Source of the DNA: Ilumatobacteraceae bacterium
GTDB lineage: Bacteria > Actinomycetota > Acidimicrobiia > Acidimicrobiales > Ilumatobacteraceae
Reading direction: 5' to 3'
NCBI GenBank assembly: GCA_007122945.1
Contig: SKSP01000071.1
Location: 1-11,034 of the forward strand
DNA: 11,034 bases
Position numbers and translations under genes: made by a program. The notes beneath the pieces are model-generated. The model had not been told where the DNA came from, made no database searches, and saw only the letters and a program-made list of their open reading frames with translations. Below are positions 1 through 6,170 of the stretch, in pieces. Each line of letters starts with the position of its first letter. Positions within the stretch are counted from its first letter, which is position 1.

Positions 1-160
1 CGGCGGGTGTGGGTGCGGCCCGGTGACCGTGCGCGGCCACCCACGCCAACGCCGTGGCGGCCGTGCGGTTGTGGACCGTGACGTCGTGGCCCGCCGATGC
101 CAGATGGGCGGCCATCGGGCGACCCATCACCCCCAGTCCGATGAACGCGATTCGTGCCAT
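1..160 (-). CDS. NAD(P)-dependent 3-hydroxyisobutyrate dehydrogenase-family protein, N-terminal fragment
   Basis: Only the first 53 or so codons are in the window; the gene reads leftwards off the edge. The ATG at 160-158 opens MARIAFIGLGVMGRPMAAHL, followed by a strand ending in HDVTVHNRT. This is the Rossmann-fold dinucleotide-binding start of the 3-hydroxyisobutyrate / 6-phosphogluconate dehydrogenase-like family: GxGxMGxPMAxxL with glycines at residues 8, 10 and 13, then a basic VHNRT turn typical of NADP-preferring members. The family oxidises beta-hydroxy acids or reduces the corresponding semialdehydes in the cytosol (3-hydroxyisobutyrate, tartronate semialdehyde, glyoxylate/succinic semialdehyde). 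The substrate signature and catalytic lysine lie outside the window, so the exact enzyme cannot be named. There is no clear Shine-Dalgarno. It starts 49 bp after the carD stop, beyond a GC hairpin, so it may or may not be co-transcribed with carD. Confidence 0.85.
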   Translation of the reverse strand, partial: MARIAFIGLGVMGRPMAAHLASAGHDVTVHNRTAATALAWVAAHGHRAAPTPA

Positions 161-177
161 CGGCCGAGTCTGGCAGA

Positions 178-199
178 CCCGGCGCCGAGCCTCGCCGGG
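178..199 (-). terminator. Candidate hairpin terminator after carD
   Basis: On the minus strand CCCGGCG and CGCCGGG form a perfect 7-bp GC stem around an 8-nt loop, starting 11 nt past the carD stop. No U-tract follows, as is common for actinobacterial terminators, so it could equally be a pause or an mRNA-stabilising hairpin. It lies between carD and the dehydrogenase start at 160. Confidence 0.35.
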
Positions 200-209
200 T
201 GGTGGTGGC

Positions 210-728
210 TCAGTCCTTCTTGGCGGGCTTGGCGGGCTTGAGGACGCCCTTGGCGAGGGCGTCGTCGAGATAGGCCTCGGCATCCTCCGCCGACACCTTC
301 AGCGCCGGGCTGATCTCGCTGACCAGATTGACCCGGGCCCGCTCGTACATCGTGCGCTCGGCAGCCGACAGCGACGCGTCCCGGTTGCGGGCGGCGAGGT
401 TCCGGACGACCTCGGCCACCTGGTAGACGTCGCCGCTCTTCAGCTTCTCCTGGTGGTTCTTGAACCGTCGGCTCCAGTTGGACGGCACCCGGGGGTCGGG
501 CTTGGCCAGCACCGCCACGAGGTCCTCCAACTCGTCGGCCGACACCGGCGGCCGGACACCGACCTCCTCGGTCTTCTCGACCGGCACCTTCAACGTCATC
601 TCGTTGATGACCGTCTGCAGGATGAGGTACTCACGCTTCTCGCCGAAGGCCTCCATCTTCTTGGTGCCCATCACGACACATGCCCCGTGCTGGGGGTAGA
701 TGACGGTCTCGCCCTTCTTGAACTTCAC
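210..728 (-). CDS. carD: CarD family transcriptional regulator (RNA polymerase-binding)
   Basis: This 172-residue protein matches mycobacterial CarD along its length. CarD binds the RNA polymerase beta subunit and stabilises the open promoter complex, especially at rRNA and other essential promoters. The N-terminal RNAP-interaction (Tudor-like) domain covers about residues 1-60 (KFKKGETVIYPQHGACVV, then a YLIL strand and VPVEKTEEVGVRP). The helical DNA-binding domain follows, with the diagnostic VPSNWSRRFK. Its tryptophan, W85, is the residue that wedges into the upstream edge of the bubble in known CarD proteins. GDVYQVAEVVRNL and LSAAERTMYERAR are also conserved. The tail is Lys/Ala-rich (KPAKPAKKD). 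The start is GTG at 728-726, with a GAGGT Shine-Dalgarno about 6 nt upstream. In many actinobacteria carD precedes ispD/ispF; here a dehydrogenase gene follows instead. A weak -10-like TAGCCT lies about 50 nt upstream (782-777), too weak to call as a promoter. Confidence 0.95.
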   Translation of the reverse strand: MKFKKGETVIYPQHGACVVMGTKKMEAFGEKREYLILQTVINEMTLKVPVEKTEEVGVRPPVSADELEDLVAVLAKPDPRVPSNWSRRFKNHQEKLKSGDVYQVAEVVRNLAARNRDASLSAAERTMYERARVNLVSEISPALKVSAEDAEAYLDDALAKGVLKPAKPAKKD

Positions 729-783
729 GCAGTACCTCGCCGTTTCGACAGCAACTCGACAACCAGGGGACGCCCAAGGCTAC

Positions 784-809
784 CGGCGCCGGGCCGCGCA
801 CCGGCACCG
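784..809 (-). terminator. Candidate hairpin terminator/processing stem downstream of tRNA-Arg
   Basis: On the minus strand GGTGCCGG (808-801) pairs with CCGGCGCC (792-785) around an 8-nt loop. One pair is a G-U wobble, and a further outer C-G pair (784/809) gives nine pairs. It begins about 9 nt after the tRNA 3' end and lies upstream of carD. There is no U-tract. It may end the tRNA transcript or guide 3' processing. Confidence 0.35.
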
Positions 810-817
810 ACGACATG

Positions 818-892
818 CGCCCCCGGCAGGATTCGAACCTGCGCAAGGCGGCTTAGAAGGCCGCTGCTCTATCCAGACTGAGCTACGAGGGC
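818..892 (-). tRNA. tRNA-Arg (anticodon UCU)
   Basis: The 75-nt tRNA folds as a standard cloverleaf. The acceptor stem is GCCCTCG (892-886) with CGGGGGC (825-819), including one U-G pair. The D-arm is GCTC/GAGC. The anticodon stem GCGGC/GCCGC carries the loop CTTCTAA, giving anticodon UCU, which reads AGA and AGG. The variable loop is the 5-nt CTTGC, and the T-arm is GCAGG-TTCGAAT-CCTGC. The discriminator is G at 818. CCA is not encoded, since the genome continues with CAT. It sits between the cinA stop (29 bp upstream) and carD (89 bp downstream), same strand. Confidence 0.97.
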
Positions 893-907
893 TGGGGGCC
901 GGCGAGG

Positions 908-921
908 GCTGGTGCGCCAGC
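908..921 (-). other. Short inverted repeat just after the cinA stop
   Basis: GCTGG and CCAGC form a 5-bp stem with a 4-nt loop directly after the cinA TAG and 15 nt before the tRNA 5' end. It may help separate the cinA mRNA end from the tRNA, or serve RNase processing. At this length it could also be chance in GC-rich DNA. Confidence 0.2.
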
Positions 922-2181
922 CTAGTGAGCGGCCGACTGCTCCAGCAGGAGCCGACGGAGCAGGTCGAGCGCCGAGATCACGGCGAGTTGGCGCATCGGG
1001 TCGCGCTGGCCCGGCAGACGGACGGTCCGGGCCATCGCGCCCTCCGCGGTCGCGATCCCGACGCACAGGGTCCCGACCGGCATCCCGTCCTGCTCGGCCG
1101 GTCCGGCCACGCCGGTCAGGGCGAGACCGACGTCGGCACCCAGCAGCCGGCGGGTGCCCTCGGCCATCTCGATCGCGGCCGGTTCGGAGACCACCGGCCC
1201 GTCGGACACGCCGAGCACCGACCGCTTCACCTCGGTCGCGTACGCCACGATGCCACCGCGCAGCACGTCGCTCGCGCCGGGGATCGCCGTCAGCCGGCCC
1301 CCGACGAGCCCGCCGGTGACCGACTCCGCGAGCCCGAGCGTCAACCCGCGCCGGCGCAGCAGGTCGAGCACGACCGACTCCATCGTCTCGCCGTCGACCC
1401 CGAACACGATGTCGTCGAGCTCGGCCCGCACCCGGGACTCCCAGGCGCTCAACAGCCCGGCGGCGCCCGACGGCGTCGCCGCCTTCGCCGTCAGTCGTAC
1501 CTTGAGTCCCTCCCAACCGCTGGCGAGGAAGGCGAGCGTGGGGTTCCCGACGTGGTCCAGTTCGGTGATGATCGGGTGCAGACGTTCGTTGAGGCCACTC
1601 TCACTCTCACCCCAGGTGCGCAGCACCCGACTGACGATCGACGACGGCTCGCCGCCGCGCCGCAGCAGTTCGGGGAGCACCGCCCGGTGGAACATGTCGT
1701 GGAGCTCGTGGGGGACCCCCGGCACGGCGAACACGACCTTCTCGACGCCACCGACCGACACCGGACAGATCAGTCCGGGCGCCGTCCCGCGGGTCTGCGG
1801 GATGATCATCGCACCGTCGGGCACCATCGCCTGGCGCAGGTTGTTCTCGGGCATCCGCCGCCCCCGCGACGCGAACATCTCTCGGATGACCTCGACGAGG
1901 TCGTCGTCGAGCCGGAGTTCGCTGCCCATCACCGCGGCGATCGCGTCACGCGTCAGGTCGTCATGTGTCGGGCCGAGCCCACCACAGCAGATGACCGCGT
2001 CGGCGTCCACGAGGAGCCGCTCGAGCTGGGCGACGATCCGGCCGACGTTGTCGCCGACCTTGACCTGCAGCAACGAGTCGATGCCGCTCGCGGCCAACTG
2101 CTCACCCATCCACGACGAGTTGGTGTCGACGATCTGGCCGAGCAGCAGCTCCGTGCCGACCGCCAGGACGTCACAACGCAC
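922..2181 (-). CDS. cinA: CinA family protein: MoCF-like domain plus nicotinamide-nucleotide amidase (PncC) domain
   Basis: This 419-residue protein has full-length CinA architecture. The N-terminal molybdopterin-binding-like (MoCF/COG1058) domain, about residues 1-170, opens with CDVLAVGTELLLGQIVDTN and contains CCGGLGPTHDDLT. In characterised CinA proteins this domain has ADP-ribose pyrophosphatase activity. The C-terminal domain, about residues 255-415, is the PncC nicotinamide-nucleotide amidase fold, with LGLAESVTGGLVGGRLT, PGASDVLRGGIVAYATEVK and ALTGVAGPAEQDGMPVGT. It deamidates NMN to nicotinate mononucleotide in cytosolic pyridine-nucleotide recycling. The usual AESCTGG reads AESVTGG here: the serine and glycines are kept and the cysteine is replaced. 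The start is GTG at 2181-2179, preceded about 7 nt by a strong GAGGGGGG Shine-Dalgarno. It lies 51 bp downstream of pgsA, across a repeat hairpin, in the common actinobacterial order pgsA-cinA. A competence role is historical and is not implied. Confidence 0.95.
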   Translation of the reverse strand: MRCDVLAVGTELLLGQIVDTNSSWMGEQLAASGIDSLLQVKVGDNVGRIVAQLERLLVDADAVICCGGLGPTHDDLTRDAIAAVMGSELRLDDDLVEVIREMFASRGRRMPENNLRQAMVPDGAMIIPQTRGTAPGLICPVSVGGVEKVVFAVPGVPHELHDMFHRAVLPELLRRGGEPSSIVSRVLRTWGESESGLNERLHPIITELDHVGNPTLAFLASGWEGLKVRLTAKAATPSGAAGLLSAWESRVRAELDDIVFGVDGETMESVVLDLLRRRGLTLGLAESVTGGLVGGRLTAIPGASDVLRGGIVAYATEVKRSVLGVSDGPVVSEPAAIEMAEGTRRLLGADVGLALTGVAGPAEQDGMPVGTLCVGIATAEGAMARTVRLPGQRDPMRQLAVISALDLLRRLLLEQSAAH

Positions 2182-2200
2182 CGTCAGCCCCCCTCGCCAC

Positions 2201-2255
2201 GTGACGGGTCACATCGCATGCGTCGTGACCCGTCACATCGCATGCGTCGTCGCCC
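2201..2255. repeat. 24-bp tandem duplication forming a 12-bp inverted repeat between pgsA and cinA
   Basis: Two 24-bp units (2208-2231 and 2232-2255) share the exact 19-mer GTCACATCGCATGCGTCGT, at 2208-2226 and 2232-2250. GTGACGGGTCAC at 2201-2212 is the exact reverse complement of GTGACCCGTCAC at 2225-2236. The transcript can therefore form a perfect 12-bp stem with a 12-nt loop, which itself contains the palindrome CGCATGCG. Each arm is also an imperfect palindrome on its own (GTGAC..GTCAC). One unit covers the end of pgsA: the TGA stop at 2235-2233 and the last codons (THAM) lie in it. The other lies in the 51-bp gap before cinA. It could be an attenuator, an RNA-stability element or a protein-binding dyad. 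Confidence 0.7.
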
Positions 2256-2802
2256 CGTCGGGCACGCCGACCCGTGACCGCACCAGGTACTGCGCGCCGC
2301 TCACCACGGCCAGCACCACCGCACCCCAGAGCAGCGCCTTCCACAGCCACGTGGCGTCGAGGGCGGTCAGGGGCAGCAGGGCGAACCCGACGGCGAGCTG
2401 CTGCAGGAGTGTCTTGTACTTCGCCGACCGGATGGCGGGCATCGTCGTACCCCGGGTGCCGACGACCGTCCGGTAGATGCTGATCACGAACTCGCGCGCC
2501 GCGATGATCACGACCGGCACGATCCAGAACACCCCACGGCTGACGAGTGTGAACATCGCGCCCAGGATCAACACCTTGTCGGCCAACGGGTCGAGGAACG
2601 CCCCCGAGCGGGTGGTGCCGTGGCGACGTGCGATCCAACCGTCGATGCCGTCGCTGGCGCTGAGCGCGAACCACAGCCAGAACGCGACCCACGACCCCGA
2701 CGTGCCGTCCGGGATCACGAGGAACATGAGCGGCGACAGCAACAGCCGGCCGACGGTGATCGCGTTCGCCCAGGTCGCCAGGGCGTTCGGATCGACCGGC
2801 AT
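2233..2802 (-). CDS. pgsA: CDP-diacylglycerol--glycerol-3-phosphate 3-phosphatidyltransferase
   Basis: This 189-residue membrane enzyme belongs to the CDP-alcohol phosphatidyltransferase family. It transfers the phosphatidyl group from CDP-diacylglycerol to glycerol-3-phosphate, giving phosphatidylglycerol-phosphate, the committed step to phosphatidylglycerol and cardiolipin. The complete signature D(x2)DG(x2)AR(x8)G(x3)D(x3)D is present: D51, D54, G55, A58, R59, G67, D71, D75, in SDGIDGWIARR then GAFLDPLADK. The last aspartates bind metal and act as catalytic base. Hydrophobic spans near residues 22-47, 77-88, 92-105, 133-148 and 153-170 fit a multi-helix inner-membrane protein. The N-terminus NAITVGRLLLSP is typical of PgsA. 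The ATG at 2802 overlaps the rimO TGA by one base (TGATG), implying translational coupling. A phosphatidylinositol-phosphate synthase is less likely, given the N-terminal pattern and position before cinA. Its last codons and stop are part of the 24-bp repeat. Confidence 0.94.
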   Translation of the reverse strand: MPVDPNALATWANAITVGRLLLSPLMFLVIPDGTSGSWVAFWLWFALSASDGIDGWIARRHGTTRSGAFLDPLADKVLILGAMFTLVSRGVFWIVPVVIIAAREFVISIYRTVVGTRGTTMPAIRSAKYKTLLQQLAVGFALLPLTALDATWLWKALLWGAVVLAVVSGAQYLVRSRVGVPDGATTHAM

Positions 2803-4124
2803 CAGCGGTCGTCCTCCCCGACCGGGTCGCCCCCGGCGGCGACGAGGTCGGGCCCGAGGGCGTCGACGACCTCCACGGCGGCGAACGATCCGGGCGCCAG
2901 GTCGGCCGCCACGTGGACGATGCCGTCGATCTCGGGCGCCTCGCGGTGCGTCCGACCGACGCCGACCTCGTCGACGAGCACCTCGACCGTCGCGCCGATC
3001 AGTTCGTCGCGCCGGTCGGCGGTGATGGCGTCCTGCAACTCGCGCAGCTCGGCCAACCGCTCGTGCACGAGCGCCGGGTCGACCGCGCCGTCGAGACCGG
3101 CCGCGAACGTGCCGTCCTCGGCGCTGTAGGAGAAGAACCCGCACCAGTCGAGCTGTGCCTCCTCGACGAAGCGCACGAGTTGGTCGTGGTCGTCGTCGGT
3201 CTCACCGGGATAGCCGACGATGAAGTTGCTGCGGAACGCCGCCCCGGGCTCGCGGCTGCGGATGTCGGCGATGCGCCGCGAGAAGCGGTCGCCGTCGCCC
3301 CACCGCCGCATCCGCCGCAGCAGTGGCTTGCTCACGTGCTGCAGCGACAGGTCGAAGTACGGCACGCCCGAATCGCACACGGCGTCGATCAGCTCGTCGG
3401 ACAGATCACTCGGGTACAGGTACAGCAGCCGCACGCGGTCGACCCGCTCGGCGACGGCGCGCACGAGCGGGACGATCGATCCGGCGCCGAGCTCGTCGGG
3501 CCGGTCCTTGCCGTACGACGCGAGGTCCTGGGCGACGAGCACGACCTCGCGCACCTCGAGCTGATCGACCTCGCCGAGGATCGACACCACGTCGCGGCTC
3601 CGCTGCGGGCCGCGGAAGCTCGGGATCGCGCAGAACCCGCACGAACGATCGCAGCCCTCTGCGATCTTCACGTACGCCCACGGCACCGCCGATCGGGGCC
3701 TCGGCAGGTTGAGCAGGTCGAGTTCGGGCACGTCGTCGGTGGTCAGCGCGGTCACGGGGATCAGATCGCGCCGCTGGCGCCCACCGATCGGGACCCCGAA
3801 CCCGGCCACCTGGTCGACCTCGGGCAGTGCCTCGGTCAGCTCGGCGCCGTAGCGCTCGGCCATGCAGCCGGTCACGACGAGCCGGGTGCCGTCGCGACGC
3901 TGCTCGTCGAGCGTCAACACGGTGTCGATGCTCTCGCGTCGGGCCTCGTCGATGAACGCGCACGTGTTGACCACCACGAGATCGGCCTCGTCGATCCGGT
4001 CGGTGCCGACCATCCCGTCGGCGATCAGCGTGCCGATCAGCTTGTCGGAGTCGACCTGGTTCTTCGGGCACCCGAGCGTCTCCACGTAGAAGCGCTGTGG
4101 CGCGGGAGCGACGGGTCGTGACAC
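2802..4124 (-). CDS. rimO: Ribosomal protein S12 (aspartate) methylthiotransferase RimO
   Basis: This 440-residue protein is a radical-SAM methylthiotransferase. RimO adds a methylthio group to the beta-carbon of a conserved aspartate of ribosomal protein S12 (Asp89 in E. coli). The N-terminal UPF0004 domain (about residues 11-110) has the three auxiliary [4Fe-4S] cysteines: C19 (TLGCPKNQVDSD), C55 (VVNTCAFIDEAR) and C87 (VTGCMAERYG). The radical-SAM domain has the CxxxCxxC cluster C158, C162 and C165 (CDRSCGFCAIPSFRG). The stretches LYPSDLSDELI and FDLSLQHVSKPLLRRMRR separate RimO from the tRNA enzyme MiaB. The C-terminal TRAM-like RNA-binding domain contains GRTHREAPEIDGIVHV. The start is GTG at 4124-4122, only 11 nt after the upstream oxygenase stop and without an obvious Shine-Dalgarno, so it may depend on coupling. 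It overlaps pgsA by one base. Confidence 0.95.
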   Translation of the reverse strand: MSRPVAPAPQRFYVETLGCPKNQVDSDKLIGTLIADGMVGTDRIDEADLVVVNTCAFIDEARRESIDTVLTLDEQRRDGTRLVVTGCMAERYGAELTEALPEVDQVAGFGVPIGGRQRRDLIPVTALTTDDVPELDLLNLPRPRSAVPWAYVKIAEGCDRSCGFCAIPSFRGPQRSRDVVSILGEVDQLEVREVVLVAQDLASYGKDRPDELGAGSIVPLVRAVAERVDRVRLLYLYPSDLSDELIDAVCDSGVPYFDLSLQHVSKPLLRRMRRWGDGDRFSRRIADIRSREPGAAFRSNFIVGYPGETDDDHDQLVRFVEEAQLDWCGFFSYSAEDGTFAAGLDGAVDPALVHERLAELRELQDAITADRRDELIGATVEVLVDEVGVGRTHREAPEIDGIVHVAADLAPGSFAAVEVVDALGPDLVAAGGDPVGEDDR

Positions 4125-4135
4125 GACGGGTCAGG

Positions 4136-5158
4136 CTATCGGCGGGTCGGGGCGGCGGACGTCGGGGCCTCGCCCGTCGTGTCGTCCGGGCCCCGGTCGG
4201 GAGCCGTTGCCACGGTCGAGCGGAACTTCGCCATCAGGTGTTGGCCGGCGAGCACCGGCGGGTAGCGCGGCGACTCGCCGGCGGCGGTGATGCACTCGAT
4301 GCGAGCATCCCAGTTGGCGTTGTGGAAGAACGGGATGCTGATCCGTCGGCGCCCCGTGTCGCCCGACGGGACGACGACGCGGTGCATCGTGGAGCGCCAC
4401 CGGTCGTTCGTCCACCGCGCCATCAGGTCACCGAGGTTCACGACGAACCCGCCCTCGACGTGGGGCACGTCGATCCAGTCGCCCGCCGCCGAGCGCACCT
4501 GCAACCCCGGTGCACCGTCGGTGGCGAGCACCGTCAGCGTGCCGTAGTCGGTGTGGGCGCCCGCCCGGAGCTGGCCGGTCCGAGGTGGCCGCTCGAGCGC
4601 CGGGTAGTGGGCCAGCCGCAGCGCGGAGCCGTGCCGGTCGACGAACGCCTCGAAGTGGTCGGCGGCCAACCCGAGCGCCACGGCGAACACCGACATCAGC
4701 CGGCGCGACAGGTCCGCGAGGGCCCGGTAGTACGCCTCGAGCGCCGGCCGGAACGCGGCGAGCACGTCGTCGGGCCACAGGTTCGGGGCGTACACGGCCC
4801 GCTCGTCGGGGTCGGTCATCTCGGCGAGCGGCCGCGGCGGCGGGTCGATCGGGCCGATGTTGTAGGTCTCCTTCAGGTCGACCTCGCTCGGCTCGTCACC
4901 CCCGAGCGACCGCTCGAGCGCCTCGCGGCTGAACGGGCTGTAGCCGTACGGGTATCCGGGCTCGGGCATCGCGACGCGCATCCGCTGCTGGAGCGGCAGG
5001 TCGAAGAACGCCGTCGCGACGTCGAACGCGTCGCCGGCGACGTCGGCCGGGACGCCGTGCCCGACGATGCCGAGGAACCCGATCCGGCGACAGGCGTCGT
5101 CGACCGAGGCCGCCACCGCGCCCGATGGGCCGGAGAGGTCGACGACCGGGACACTCAC
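4136..5158 (-). CDS. 2-oxoglutarate/Fe(II)-dependent oxygenase, isopenicillin N synthase family
   Basis: This 340-residue cytosolic non-haem iron enzyme has the domain order of the isopenicillin N synthase superfamily. The N-terminal DIOX_N-type region opens VPVVDLSGP, followed by CRRIGFLGIVGHGVP. The C-terminal jelly-roll core carries the metal triad H202, D204 (GAHTDYGTLTVL) and H259 (TMHRVV), plus the RxS co-substrate motif R272-S274 (RISIPFF). The core is therefore intact and probably active. Relatives hydroxylate, desaturate or cyclise small molecules, and the substrate cannot be read from sequence. The start chosen is GTG at 5158, because GTGA overlaps the TGA of the upstream SMP-30 gene by four bases and places VPVVDL at residue 3 as in homologues. 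An ATG at 5191 would add 11 residues and overlap further. The last 20-25 residues look disordered (Pro/Thr/Ala/Asp-rich). It is likely expressed with the SMP-30 gene, and rimO follows after 11 nt. Confidence 0.9.
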   Translation of the reverse strand: MSVPVVDLSGPSGAVAASVDDACRRIGFLGIVGHGVPADVAGDAFDVATAFFDLPLQQRMRVAMPEPGYPYGYSPFSREALERSLGGDEPSEVDLKETYNIGPIDPPPRPLAEMTDPDERAVYAPNLWPDDVLAAFRPALEAYYRALADLSRRLMSVFAVALGLAADHFEAFVDRHGSALRLAHYPALERPPRTGQLRAGAHTDYGTLTVLATDGAPGLQVRSAAGDWIDVPHVEGGFVVNLGDLMARWTNDRWRSTMHRVVVPSGDTGRRRISIPFFHNANWDARIECITAAGESPRYPPVLAGQHLMAKFRSTVATAPDRGPDDTTGEAPTSAAPTRR

Positions 5159-6099
5159 AGGTGCGCCAGCCGCAACCCTTCGTACGGCCACGGGGCGGCC
5201 AGCAGGCGGCCGCTGCTCGAGACGGTGACGTACGCGGTGCGCAGGTCCTCGCCGCCGAAGCAGATGTTGGTCGTGATCGGGTCACCGGTGGCGACGTGCT
5301 CGACGGACGACCCGTCGGGGGAGATCACGGTGATGCCCCCGTTGAGGATCGTGGCGACGCACACGTTGCCGGCGCCGTCGACGGCGAGCGAGTCGAGGTA
5401 CTGCAGCCCGGGCAGACCGCACAACACGGTCGACGGGTCGAGCGGCGGCGCCGACGCGAGGTGGCCGGACGACTCGACGGTCCGGCGGAACACCCGCCCG
5501 GTGTGGGTCTCGGCCCAGTACAGGGTGTGCCCGTCGGGGGACAGCCCGATGCCGTTCGGCCCCTCGGTCGGGAAGACCGCCTCACGGATCTCCGAACCGT
5601 CGGCTCGCGCGTAGTAGATGCCCGTCAGGTCGCTCGTGCGGGCGGCACGGTCGCGGATGCCGTGGTCGGTGAACCAGAACCCACCGTGGCCGTCCATCAC
5701 GATGTCGTTCGGTGCCCGCAGGGGCCGGCCGTCGCACTCGGTGTACAGGTCGGTCACCTCACCGGTGTGCAGGTCGACCCGCTGGATCCGCCCGCCGATG
5801 TAGCAGTCGGGGTCGAACGGGCCCGGGAGCAGCATCCCGTTCATCTCCACCGGGGTGAACGCGCCGCCGTTGTTGCAGACGAACATCGTCCCGTCGGGCC
5901 CCATCGCCGCGCCGTTGGGGCCGCCGGGCACCTCGGCGACGGTCTCGGTCCGGCCGTCGGGGTGCACCCGGGTCAGCCGCTCGGCGAACATCTCGACGAG
6001 CACGATCGTGCCGTCGGGCATCGGGACCGGCCCCTCGGGGAACCGCAACCCGGACGTGACCTCGGTGAACTCGATGTCGGCGACACTCATGCCGGGCAT
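5155..6099 (-). CDS. SMP-30/gluconolactonase/LRE family protein
   Basis: This 314-residue protein belongs to the SMP-30/gluconolaconase/LRE-like six-bladed beta-propeller family of Ca2+- or Zn2+-dependent lactone hydrolases. The probable metal ligands are all present: E22 in GLRFPEGPV, N182 in EGPNGIGLSPDG and D236 in LDSLAVDG. N131 in RAPNDIVMDGHGGFWFTDHG is the substrate-side asparagine. Repeated DG turns (MPDG, GPDG, LSPDG, SPDG) mark the propeller blades. No signal peptide is evident, so it is probably cytosolic. The ATG at 6099 is preferred because GGGTGA lies just upstream. An ATG at 6090 and a TTG at 6129 are alternatives. Its TGA overlaps the GTG of the downstream oxygenase by four bases, which strongly suggests joint function, for example opening a lactone and oxidising the product. 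It is divergent from usp across a 71-bp gap. The physiological lactone is unknown. Confidence 0.88.
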   Translation of the reverse strand: MPGMSVADIEFTEVTSGLRFPEGPVPMPDGTIVLVEMFAERLTRVHPDGRTETVAEVPGGPNGAAMGPDGTMFVCNNGGAFTPVEMNGMLLPGPFDPDCYIGGRIQRVDLHTGEVTDLYTECDGRPLRAPNDIVMDGHGGFWFTDHGIRDRAARTSDLTGIYYARADGSEIREAVFPTEGPNGIGLSPDGHTLYWAETHTGRVFRRTVESSGHLASAPPLDPSTVLCGLPGLQYLDSLAVDGAGNVCVATILNGGITVISPDGSSVEHVATGDPITTNICFGGEDLRTAYVTVSSSGRLLAAPWPYEGLRLAHL

Positions 6100-6157
6100 G
6101 TTGTCACCCACGCGCCCACGCACCCGCAACCGGGCGGGAGGGGGTCGCCGGATCGCG

Positions 6158-6170
6158 TAACGTCGGGGTC
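6158..6170 (+). promoter_or_regulatory. Candidate leaderless promoter (-10) of the usp gene
   Basis: TAACGT at 6158-6163 fits the actinobacterial TAnnnT -10 box. It is followed by exactly 7 nt before the A of the usp ATG, so transcription would start at or next to the start codon. No convincing -35 box is visible (CGGGAG at the expected place), and the start lacks a properly spaced Shine-Dalgarno, both usual for leaderless genes. Confidence 0.5.

Noticed and set aside
818..892. tRNA-Arg 3' end as an integration (att) site
   Set aside because: No integrase, no direct repeat of the tRNA 3' end and no change of base composition in the window.
700..2277. Long plus-strand open frame opposite cinA
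   Set aside because: It is antisense to a complete cinA, overlaps the tRNA, and its Arg/His/Asp-rich translation resembles no family. This is the usual GC-rich shadow.
2803..3144. Upstream extension of the pgsA reading frame
   Set aside because: The extra 114 residues are low-complexity Arg/Gly/Ala read in another frame of rimO. The TGATG junction at 2802 gives the true start.
2913..5614. Two long plus-strand open frames opposite rimO, the oxygenase and part of the SMP-30 gene
   Set aside because: Their translations are rich in Arg, Val, Asp and His with no domain signature, while the minus strand carries full catalytic motifs across the same bases.
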